A stretch of 5,450 bases of DNA from Thermoplasmata archaeon (GTDB lineage: Archaea > Thermoplasmatota > Thermoplasmata > Thermoplasmatales > B87-G9), in contig QMSR01000061.1 of assembly GCA_003649695.1 (NCBI GenBank), forward strand, positions 1 through 5,450. The letters are read 5' to 3'. The notes under the pieces are model-generated. The model had not been told where the DNA came from and did not search any database. It saw only the letters and a program-made list of their open reading frames with translations. Below, one piece after another: positions 1 to 5,350 of this stretch. The translations under genes were made by a program, and so were the position numbers. Positions within the stretch are counted from its first letter, which is position 1; each line of letters begins with the position of its first letter.

Positions 1-110
1 AAATCTGGTTCTCCGAGCCCGAGATTGATGCTGTCTGTCCCTGCTGCTTCGAACATCTTCCGTATGCCAGAGATGTCGATCTCTGATACCCGATCTGTGA
101 ATGATCTCAT
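1..110 (-). CDS. Class I/II aminotransferase, N-terminal part (runs off left edge)
   Basis: Only the first 36 codons are inside the window. They read MRSFTDRVSEIDISGIRK, followed by MFEAAG and INLGLGEPD. An 'SGIRKMFE...INLGLGEPDF' opening is characteristic of archaeal PLP-dependent fold-type I aminotransferases, annotated as aspartate or aromatic aminotransferases; the GxGEPDF segment helps shape the substrate pocket. Members transfer an amino group between an amino acid and a 2-oxo acid in the cytoplasm. The PLP-binding lysine lies outside the window, so substrate specificity cannot be judged. The start is well supported: ATG at 110-108 has AGGTG 7 bases upstream, and the preceding minus-strand frame stops 4 bases before it, as in a tight operon. 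The family call is firm; the exact enzyme is open. Confidence 0.85.
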   Translation of the reverse strand, partial: MRSFTDRVSEIDISGIRKMFEAAGTDSINLGLGEPD

Positions 111-114
111 TTAT

Positions 115-252
115 CTACACCTGCTGTTTATTCTTGGTTGCAAATATTCCCGGACATCCCATAATAGTATTTCTGCCGAGGATATCATAAATTGCCCCTG
201 TGGCTACTCCTTCCATCTGGAGTAATCCCAACTGCGAAATGCACCATCGGTA
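115..252 (-). pseudogene. C-terminal remnant of an unidentified upstream operon gene
   Basis: The minus-strand frame ending with TAG at 117-115 is open back to 333. From about 240 downwards it reads like real protein: ISQLGLLQMEGVATG, then AIYDILGRNTIMGCPGIF, then ATKNKQQV and stop. It ends 4 bases before the aminotransferase ATG and carries that gene's ribosome binding site, the usual layout of co-transcribed neighbours. I do not recognise the family. No start codon with a ribosome binding site is visible, and past about 250 the frame runs antisense to the GC-rich dockerin-like tail, where it stops looking like protein. The best reading is the 3' end of a gene whose 5' part was lost at a junction near 240-270. 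It could instead be a fortuitous open frame; the upstream edge is uncertain. Confidence 0.4.
118..122 (-). promoter_or_regulatory. Ribosome binding site of the aminotransferase
   Basis: On the minus strand AGGTG sits 7 bases before the ATG at 110. It matches the archaeal anti-Shine-Dalgarno complement (GGAGGTGA). It overlaps the last codons (CAG CAG GTG TAG) of the preceding minus-strand frame, which suggests translational coupling in what was, or is, an operon. It also fixes the aminotransferase start. Confidence 0.7.
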
Positions 253-263
253 ACTCCAGATGG
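213..263. repeat. 11-bp perfect inverted repeat at the scar junction
   Basis: CCATCTGGAGT at 213-223 is the exact reverse complement of ACTCCAGATGG at 253-263, with a 29-base spacer. A second, competing hairpin pairs CACCATC (242-248) with GATGGTG (259-265). The structure lies where the minus-strand remnant and the plus-strand dockerin-like tail meet, so it may mark a rearrangement endpoint. It is too short and isolated to be called an insertion-sequence end. Confidence 0.5.
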
Positions 264-269
264 TGGTGA

Positions 270-377
270 GTGGAGAGCACGACGACAATGCTGAACGTGG
301 ACGGGGGCGGGCGGGTCGCGTCGCTGGATGCGCTCATGGTCCTGCAGGCGGCGGTTGGGCGCACAGAGATCGGTTAA
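270..377 (+). pseudogene. Dockerin-like C-terminal tail, truncated
   Basis: The frame from 270 to the TAA at 375-377 encodes VESTTTMLNVDGGGRV followed by ASLDALMVLQAAVGRTEIG. The pattern 'D-x-x-G-x-G-R-V-x-S-L-D-A-L-x-x-L-Q-A-A' is half of a type I dockerin, a calcium-binding EF-hand-like loop plus helix. It usually closes large secreted surface proteins of Methanosarcinales-type archaea, where it can mediate attachment to cohesin partners. Here a TGA at 267-269 stops the frame just upstream, there is no signal peptide and no body of a protein, and one loop position is Gly (DGGG rather than DGDG). It is therefore the 3' end of a lost gene. The stretch 301-360 is about 77% G+C, far richer than the rest of the window. 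Confidence 0.6.
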
Positions 378-427
378 TTTTAAGTATCGTGGTGATGCTG
401 CTAATGCATGAGATGATATGGTCTACA

Positions 428-595
428 TGGCAGCCTGCTATCGTATTCGAGATCGCGTATGAGGAGATCCAGAAGAGCCCGCATTATGCGTCAGGGTATG
501 CGCTCAGGTTCCCGAGGCTCGTTCGGGTGCGGTTCGATAAAACGCCTGAGGATGCGGATAGTGTTGAGCGGGTGGAGCGGCTGGCTGGGGGGTGA
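428..595 (+). pseudogene. lig: ATP-dependent DNA ligase, C-terminal fragment
   Basis: The last 55 codons of this frame read WQPAIVFEIAYEEIQKSP, then HYASGYALRFPRLVRV, then RFDKTPEDADSVERVERL and stop. This is the C-terminal OB-fold segment of archaeal ATP-dependent DNA ligases, including the motif VI region (ALRFPR...R.R.DK) and the 'PEDAD..ERV..L' tail. A full enzyme is about 550-600 residues; the adenylation lysine motif KxDG, the other nucleotidyltransferase motifs and the N-terminal DNA-binding domain are all absent. Upstream of W428 the frame (LILSIVVMLLMHEMIWST) does not resemble ligase, so the break is near 424-431. It cannot seal nicks by itself. A complete copy is presumably elsewhere in the genome, since a replicative ligase is essential (inference). 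Confidence 0.8.
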
Positions 596-766
596 TGGTG
601 CTGCTTTGGGGTGGGGCGAGTTGGAGAAGGTGTGCCATGTGGTTTATGGTGGCGAATTCTGTGCCGCTTGCATCATCGATTATGTTGCGAAATGGATGGC
701 GGCTGAACTTGTTTTAATGCATACTGTCATCCCCCAAATAGACACATAAATTAAAACAAATGAATT
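596..766. other. Gene-free stretch between ligase fragment and nuclease
   Basis: No convincing gene is visible in these 171 bases. A 26-codon frame at 637-717 begins MWFMVANSVPLASSIML and has GGAG/AGGTG-like bases (623-632) before its ATG, but nothing in it is recognisable and it ends at the inverted repeat. The stretch is GC-rich to about 705, then becomes abruptly AT-rich, marking the left edge of the AT-rich nuclease island. Confidence 0.4.
709..759. terminator. Inverted repeat downstream of the nuclease gene
   Basis: TTGTTTTAAT at 709-718 is the exact reverse complement of ATTAAAACAA at 750-759 (31-base spacer). On the minus strand the region just after the nuclease stop (766 down to about 750) is T-rich (TTTGTTTTAATTT), which fits the oligo-T signals that end archaeal transcripts. 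The repeat could serve both the minus-strand nuclease and plus-strand transcripts arriving from the left. The role is inferred; only the repeat is seen. Confidence 0.3.
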
Positions 767-1867
767 TTAACAAATATATTTACTTAATTTTTTTATCATT
801 TGTTCGGAGTTTATATCAGTTCCAGTAGACTTTTTAATGTTGTCTCTAATTTTATCAATCAGCTTACCATTATCTAATTCATCTCTTCTAAACACTTTTG
901 CAAACACATTATAACCTTGTGATCTGTAGAAAGCGATTATGGCCCCACCAGTCTGTTCAACATTTCCAAAAGCCCCCTCAATCGCAGATTCGATTGTTAA
1001 ATCAAAACCATATACCCCAGATTCAACCGCCGTAAGGAATCCACTTATTGCGCCTGTTAAATCTAAAAAAACAATATCCGCATCTTGTTTTTCAAATGCT
1101 GTCTCTATACTAGAACTTCTTGAGAGAGTCCAGATTTGCATCAAAGCAATGGTTGCTAAATCTAGTTTAGAAGTAAATCCGCTATAACCACTCCGAAGTT
1201 CTACCCTTCTTTTCACTTCCACTTTTTTCCCGTTGCAAGCAATATCGGGGCCACTGTTTGATAAAAATTTAACTTTATATTTAAAATTCTGTAATATTTT
1301 ACCAATAAATAACTCGCTAATAACAGAAGCTAAATCAATTTTCAACTGATAGATGTTCTTATCATAATCACGATCCCTTTTATTTAATTTTTGCAGTATA
1401 CTTTTGAACCGATCAGTGTATTCTTTAATTTTCTTTTCGATGCCTTCAATGTTCTCGCAATTTTTTAATAGATCGACAAATTCTATTACTAAAAAACAGT
1501 CCGGTGGAAGTTGTATAAAGTGTGTACTCTGTATAGACAGACGGTTGATTAAATACGATCGAATATCTGGTACAATCAAATGAAAAGCCAAGTCATTTAA
1601 TGAAATACCAAATCTATCAAAACCATCCCATTCTTCAATCAATTCTTTCGGATTTAATGAACATCCAAAACTTCCAAGATTGAGTTCATAACACCCGATA
1701 TTTAATAACCCATTCACGACAGTGGGATGTGATATGTCTCTATTTATATTTATTAAAATACTTTTATCATTATCCTGATACTGCATATACTCATTGAGTT
1801 TAGCATAATTAATACCGAATACATCTTTACCGCTTATTTGTACGCATATGGTTATATTATGGAACAT
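767..1867 (-). CDS. PD-(D/E)XK-type nuclease-like protein, unassigned family
   Basis: This 366-residue soluble protein has no signal peptide or membrane segment. Residues 178-221 carry a PD-(D/E)XK nuclease core: a helix with Glu185 (ASVISELFIGKIL), a strand turning at Gly206-Pro207-Asp208 (SNSGPDIAC), and the catalytic strand Glu217-Val218-Lys219 (KKVEVKRR). A later hydrophobic strand (ADIVFLDL, 263-270) fits the same fold. Residues 135-180 look helical and charged, perhaps a coiled coil; residues 1-130 match nothing I know and may recognise a target. Such proteins are usually restriction, repair or defence nucleases, but there is no methyltransferase or partner gene here, so the role is unknown. 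The gene is AT-rich (about 15-40% G+C in 60-base blocks counted) beside much GC-richer neighbours, suggesting transfer. The start at 1867 lacks a clear ribosome binding site; the next Met is residue 28. Confidence 0.7.
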   Translation of the reverse strand: MFHNITICVQISGKDVFGINYAKLNEYMQYQDNDKSILININRDISHPTVVNGLLNIGCYELNLGSFGCSLNPKELIEEWDGFDRFGISLNDLAFHLIVPDIRSYLINRLSIQSTHFIQLPPDCFLVIEFVDLLKNCENIEGIEKKIKEYTDRFKSILQKLNKRDRDYDKNIYQLKIDLASVISELFIGKILQNFKYKVKFLSNSGPDIACNGKKVEVKRRVELRSGYSGFTSKLDLATIALMQIWTLSRSSSIETAFEKQDADIVFLDLTGAISGFLTAVESGVYGFDLTIESAIEGAFGNVEQTGGAIIAFYRSQGYNVFAKVFRRDELDNGKLIDKIRDNIKKSTGTDINSEQMIKKLSKYIC

Positions 1868-1892
1868 ATTGTTTAGATTTATAACCTAACTT

Positions 1893-1901
1893 TACTTAAA
1901 A
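1893..1901 (-). promoter_or_regulatory. Possible TATA box for the nuclease gene (leaderless)
   Basis: On the minus strand TTTTAAGTA lies 26-34 bases before the ATG at 1867. That is the distance expected for an archaeal TATA box if the transcript starts at or just before the start codon, which would also explain the missing ribosome binding site. A competing TTATAAAT lies 10-17 bases before the ATG and would place transcription start inside the frame. This rests on base composition in an AT-rich region, so it is weak. Confidence 0.25.
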
Positions 1902-1957
1902 TCAACTCTAAATGAATATCAACGAAGAATATTTTCGTGGCTGCATATAATGATTTT

Positions 1958-2007
1958 GTATGCATCTCGTCTTGTTGGAAACATCATGACAAAGTATTAA
2001 TGCATAC
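1958..2007. repeat. Inverted ATGCAT-containing repeat in the divergent intergenic region
   Basis: GTATGCAT (1958-1965) and its reverse complement ATGCATAC (2000-2007) lie 42 bases apart start to start, about four helical turns, in the 182-base gap between the minus-strand nuclease and the plus-strand propeller gene. Such spacing would suit a dimeric regulator or a loop. Short palindromes in AT-rich DNA also arise by chance. The rest of this gap shows no gene; a TATA-like CATATAAT at 1944-1951 is a possible plus-strand promoter, about 100 bases before the propeller start. Confidence 0.25.
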
Positions 2008-2049
2008 GCTATCGATGATAGGCTAAAAGAAATCGGACAGAGAGATAAA

Positions 2050-4089
2050 ATGCGTGCAATGCGAATCCTGTTAGTGTTCGCGGTTCTTGTGCTGCTATCA
2101 GGCACCGTAGCCTCCGCAGACTGGCCCATGTTCGGGCATGACCCGCAGCATACTGGCGTGGCTGATGAGAGCGTGGAGCCGCCGCTGGAGTTGTTGTGGG
2201 AATTCAACATCTACAGCCATATTGCTTCTTCTCCTGTCGTGTCGGGGGATATTGTCTACATAGTAGCCCTTCGCCTGAATAATAGCTATTTATATGCGCT
2301 GGATACTGTCACTGGCGCAGAACGATGGAAATGGGAATGTGAGCCTACCGGTTTCTTATCCGATAAACAATCTCCTGCGGTGCATAGTAACACGGTCTAT
2401 ATGCCCTCCTATACTAAGCATAGGCTGGCGGAAGATGGTTATGTTGGTTATGTGTATGCGCTGGATGCTGCAACTGGTGCCGAAAAGTGGAAATATGGAG
2501 TGGCAATAAATAGAGTGGATGATGTGTACTCTCCTGTTGTATGCGGGGATGCAGTCTATATATGTGCTGATGATTATGTATATGTATTGGATGCGACCAA
2601 CGGTACAGAAGAGTGGAAGACAAAAACGGACGGGTGTGTCAGTTCTTCTCCCGCTGTATATGAGAGTGCAGTCTATGTAGGTATACGAGGTGAAAAGGGT
2701 TACGTGTGCGCACTGGATGCTGCAACTGGTGCCGAAAAGTGGAGATATATGGTGGGTAGGATCTATCGGGATTGGTCTTCTCCTGCGGTATATGGGGGTA
2801 CAATCTATATGTGCGCTGATGACTGTGTGTATGCTCTGGATGCAATTACAGGGGAAAAGGAGTGGAAACACAGAACTGGTGATAATATCTCTTCTTCCCC
2901 CGCTGTGTGTAGTGGCACAGTCTACATAGGCTCGCAGGATCGTTACGTGTATGCGCTGGATGCAACCACCGGGAAAGTGGAATGGAAATACAAAACAGGT
3001 GGCCCAATTTATTCCACCCCGGTCGTATCAGGAGAAACAGTATACATAGTCTCCACCGATGGATATCTATATGCGTTGGACAAAACCACCGGAAAAAAGA
3101 AGGGCGGGTACAGAATAGACAGGCACGGGTTTACCAGATATTCCTCTCCTGCTGTGTCTGAAAACACGATCTACATAAACTCAGGTATTGGATATCTGTT
3201 CGCACTCTCCCCGTATGACACACCATCGACTCCTGCAACAGCCCTCGTAGCAGCAATCACTCAAAACACTACCTTATTTGTTATCAGTATCATGGTCTTT
3301 GGAATTATTTTTATATTTCTTATAACATATTTTATACGGCGTAATTATAAATCTAAAATTGAAGACGGTATGAGATTTTTCATAGGACTAATTGCTACGA
3401 TGGTTCTACTCTGGTCATCAGGCTTTGACCCTGCAAGTGGCGCGATTAGAACCGGAGTAATTGTTTTAGTTTGGATGTGGGTGTTCATAGGGTTGGAATC
3501 AAAATATTGGCGAGCTTTTGTTGGATATTATGTATTTGCGAGTTCGGTTTTCTGGCTGTATGCGATAGCTATGGAAACATCTTCAGATTTATGGGTTCGA
3601 TCGGAAATAATGATTGCATGCGAACCTTTTTTATTTTGTGCGAGTTTTGGAACAATCCCAGTTTTCTTGTTGCTGATGGGGGTGTACATAGCAGATAAGA
3701 CTGGATTTATCAAAAGAACTGGTAAATATCTAAATTATTTATACAAAGAAAAAGTTATATGGCGCACAAACACCAAAAAGCACGAAGAGAAAAGACGCGA
3801 AGAACCAAAACGCGACGAAAGAAAACACGAAGCTCACAAAAAGCATGCCGGAAGCGCCAAAGACGATACCCGCCCATATTATTACAAAGTGCTCGATGTA
3901 AGCACGGATGCCAGCCAGGACGAGATAAAGAAAGCATATCGCAGACTTTCCATGCTCTATCATCCTGACACATCCACCGACCCGGATGCTGATAAGAAGA
4001 TGAAAGAAATAAATAAAGCTTATGATGTGTTATCAGACCAGGATAAGCGTGCACGATACGATAATTTTGAAAACACCTTCAAAGGCTGA
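2050..4089 (+). CDS. Membrane fusion protein: secreted PQQ-like beta-propeller, five TM segments, cytoplasmic J domain
   Basis: 679 residues. A signal peptide (1-23; cleavage likely after VASA) leads into eight PQQ-like repeats (about 60-388) of the form 'SSPAV...VYI...YVYALDATTGKEEWK'. N-terminal LELLWEF (46-52) can close the last blade, giving an eight-bladed propeller as in the PQQ/BamB-like superfamily. Membrane segments follow at about 408-428, 441-457, 469-482, 488-508 and 520-547. Positive residues after segments 1, 3 and 5 put the propeller outside and the C-terminus inside. A lysine/arginine/glutamate-rich linker (576-604) precedes a J domain (610-671) with the HPD motif at 638-640, which stimulates DnaK ATPase. 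Sequons at Asn77, Asn184 and Asn279 could be glycosylated. PQQ binding is not implied. The domain calls are solid; a role as a sensor or chaperone recruiter is inference. The ATG at 2050 (weak GAGAGAT before it) is preferred, with ATG 2059 an alternative. Confidence 0.9.
   Translation: MRAMRILLVFAVLVLLSGTVASADWPMFGHDPQHTGVADESVEPPLELLWEFNIYSHIASSPVVSGDIVYIVALRLNNSYLYALDTVTGAERWKWECEPTGFLSDKQSPAVHSNTVYMPSYTKHRLAEDGYVGYVYALDAATGAEKWKYGVAINRVDDVYSPVVCGDAVYICADDYVYVLDATNGTEEWKTKTDGCVSSSPAVYESAVYVGIRGEKGYVCALDAATGAEKWRYMVGRIYRDWSSPAVYGGTIYMCADDCVYALDAITGEKEWKHRTGDNISSSPAVCSGTVYIGSQDRYVYALDATTGKVEWKYKTGGPIYSTPVVSGETVYIVSTDGYLYALDKTTGKKKGGYRIDRHGFTRYSSPAVSENTIYINSGIGYLFALSPYDTPSTPATALVAAITQNTTLFVISIMVFGIIFIFLITYFIRRNYKSKIEDGMRFFIGLIATMVLLWSSGFDPASGAIRTGVIVLVWMWVFIGLESKYWRAFVGYYVFASSVFWLYAIAMETSSDLWVRSEIMIACEPFLFCASFGTIPVFLLLMGVYIADKTGFIKRTGKYLNYLYKEKVIWRTNTKKHEEKRREEPKRDERKHEAHKKHAGSAKDDTRPYYYKVLDVSTDASQDEIKKAYRRLSMLYHPDTSTDPDADKKMKEINKAYDVLSDQDKRARYDNFENTFKG
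2461..2743 (+). repeat. 31-bp exact direct repeat within the propeller coding region
   Basis: The 31 bases at 2461-2491 recur exactly at 2713-2743; both encode LDAATGAEKW. The offset is 252 bases, or 84 codons, which equals two propeller blades. The other blades share the protein motif but not the DNA, so blades 2 and 4 were duplicated or converted more recently than the rest. Confidence 0.85.
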
Positions 4090-4199
4090 TAATGTGGTGC
4101 AATCGCCTCGCGAAAATAGTTATGTCGATGTGCTTGATCTGTGAACTATTGGAGAAAGAAGAAGTGTGATATATGAGCAACAAAAAGTAATGCATCGAA
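4090..4199. other. Short spacer between the propeller and thermonuclease genes
   Basis: These 110 bases separate two genes of the same direction. AATAGTT (4115-4121) and AACTATT (4144-4150) can pair as a weak 7-bp stem, but no T-tract follows. GGAG at 4151-4154 and a five-codon frame MSNKK (4173-4190) lie just ahead of the thermonuclease and in its frame, separated by TAA. The GGAG is about 18 bases from that ATG and 45 or more from the real start, so neither is a convincing translation signal. Whether the two genes share a transcript cannot be told. Confidence 0.35.
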
Positions 4200-5228
4200 A
4201 TGACCATGAAAAAGAACAGCATAGTACTGATTTTGATTGTTTTGATTTCAGTTTTAGGACTGGGCTGTGTAGATGAAGAAACACAGTCGCAAGCGCATGA
4301 TAGCGATGGAGATGGCTGGACAGATCAGCAAGAAATGAACGCTGGTACCGATCCCTATAACAACGATACAGATGGCGATGGATACTGGGATCCCAGGGAT
4401 GAAAACCCACTTGATCCGGATATTCCTGCAAAACAGACCGTTTCAACTCCCACACCAACCCAAATACCAACGAAATCCACACCACTGCCAGAAACAACCT
4501 CTGCAATCGTGTATGAAGTAATAGATGGCGATACCATAAAACTGCAAAATGGCGAAAGAATCAGGCTGCTTGGAATCAATACGCCAGAGTTGGGGCAACC
4601 ATATTACGAAGAAGCGAGGAATCGGTTAAAGGAATTGATTGAAGGGAAAACCGTTACGCTGGAAGAGGATGTTGAGGATAAGGATCAATATGGAAGACTG
4701 CTGAGGTATATTTACGTTGGTGATACATTTGTAAACCTGGAAATGGTGAGAGAAGGATACGCCAATGTTTACATCATCTCTCCAAACATTAAATATTCAA
4801 ATGAGTTTAAAAAAGCTGAAGAAGAAGAAGCTAAAACTGCTGAAAGAGGAATATGGCAACCTTCAAAAAGTTTATCCAAATGCATCGGCATTCTCTATTT
4901 TCACTGGAATGCAGAAGGCAATGACTGTTATAATCTCAACGATGAGTATGTTACATTTAAAAATACCTGCTCTCAATCCATTGATATGATGGGTTGGACT
5001 GTTAAAGATGAAGCGAATCATATCTATACCTTTCCAGATTTCAGTCTGGCAGGCGGCTCCATAGTTACGCTATATACGGGGTCTGGCAAAGATACAGCGA
5101 CAGAATTATACTGGGGCAGCAGCGGTCACACATGTAATGCGATATGGAACAATGACGGCGACACGCTTTATTTGAGGGACATGGGTGGTGATTTGGTGAT
5201 AAGTTATGGTTATAGCGGATTTGAATGA
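4200..5228 (+). CDS. Secreted lipoprotein thermonuclease with calcium-binding repeats and lamin-tail domain
   Basis: 342 residues. The N-terminus is a hydrophobic leader ending in a lipobox (LGLGC, Cys23), so the mature protein is probably lipid-anchored outside the cell. Two aspartate-rich thrombospondin-type-3-like loops follow (DSDGDGWTD at 34-42; DTDGDGYWD at 56-64), then a Pro/Thr linker (77-101). A staphylococcal nuclease domain spans 102-220: VIDGDTIKL with Asp109/Asp111, Arg122 in IRLLG, NTPE with Glu130, and YGR with Arg166. These match SNase Asp19/Asp21, Arg35, Glu43 and Arg87; SNase Asp40 is Asn127 here. Residues 226-340 form a lamin-tail domain (NDEYVTFKN, GWTVKDEANHIYTFP, NNDGDTLYLRD) with four cysteines that may pair. 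The expected activity is calcium-dependent cleavage of DNA or RNA for nutrient scavenging or defence. ATG 4206 (MKKN...) is an equally good start; no ribosome binding site is evident at either. Confidence 0.88.
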   Translation: MTMKKNSIVLILIVLISVLGLGCVDEETQSQAHDSDGDGWTDQQEMNAGTDPYNNDTDGDGYWDPRDENPLDPDIPAKQTVSTPTPTQIPTKSTPLPETTSAIVYEVIDGDTIKLQNGERIRLLGINTPELGQPYYEEARNRLKELIEGKTVTLEEDVEDKDQYGRLLRYIYVGDTFVNLEMVREGYANVYIISPNIKYSNEFKKAEEEEAKTAERGIWQPSKSLSKCIGILYFHWNAEGNDCYNLNDEYVTFKNTCSQSIDMMGWTVKDEANHIYTFPDFSLAGGSIVTLYTGSGKDTATELYWGSSGHTCNAIWNNDGDTLYLRDMGGDLVISYGYSGFE

Positions 5229-5338
5229 TATTTCATATCTGCACACAACTCAAATCGTACATTTTCAGCGTCAAGGGCTTGGAAATTGTACTTGCTCAAT
5301 GTGGTGTGGTAAATCAGAGACTGAAGCACGGAATAGGA
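5210..5338 (-). other. Short unidentified open frame, possible gene remnant
   Basis: Between TAA at 5341-5339 and TAA at 5212-5210 the minus strand has 42 open codons reading SYSVLQSLIYHTTL, then SKYNFQALDAENVRFELC, then ADMKYHSNPL. The composition looks protein-like, but there is no start codon with a ribosome binding site, it overlaps the thermonuclease 3' end by 19 bases, and I do not recognise it. It may be a decayed gene tail or part of a dispersed repeat. Apart from this I see no gene between 5229 and 5450. Confidence 0.25.
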
Positions 5339-5350
5339 TTAGATTAATAA

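Noticed and set aside
25..225. 66-codon plus-strand open frame
   Set aside because: It is antisense to the recognisable aminotransferase N-terminus and to the coupled minus-strand tail; its own sequence resembles nothing.
260..427. N-terminal half of the long plus-strand frame that ends in the ligase tail
   Set aside because: This part overlaps the dockerin-like tail in a different frame and has an arginine/glycine-rich composition caused by high G+C; only the part from 428 resembles ligase.
637..717. 26-codon frame (MWFMVANSV...) with GGAG/AGGTG-like bases upstream
   Set aside because: Too short, with no recognisable content, and it ends inside the AT-rich inverted repeat; kept only as a note on the gap.
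1922..1938. Quasi-palindrome ACGAAGAATATTTTCGT in the divergent gap
   Set aside because: Only a 5-bp outer stem around 7 unpaired bases; not distinguishable from chance in AT-rich DNA.
1908..2210. 100-codon minus-strand frame over the propeller gene start
   Set aside because: It is antisense to the signal peptide and first propeller residues and has a low-complexity serine/threonine/asparagine-rich composition.
2356..2871. 171-codon minus-strand frame inside the propeller region
   Set aside because: It mirrors the repeated blades (periodic His/Ile/Cys/Thr) and is a shadow of the coding strand.
4173..4190. Five-codon leader-peptide-like frame MSNKK before the thermonuclease
   Set aside because: No regulatory codons, no attenuator structure and no ribosome binding site at proper distance.
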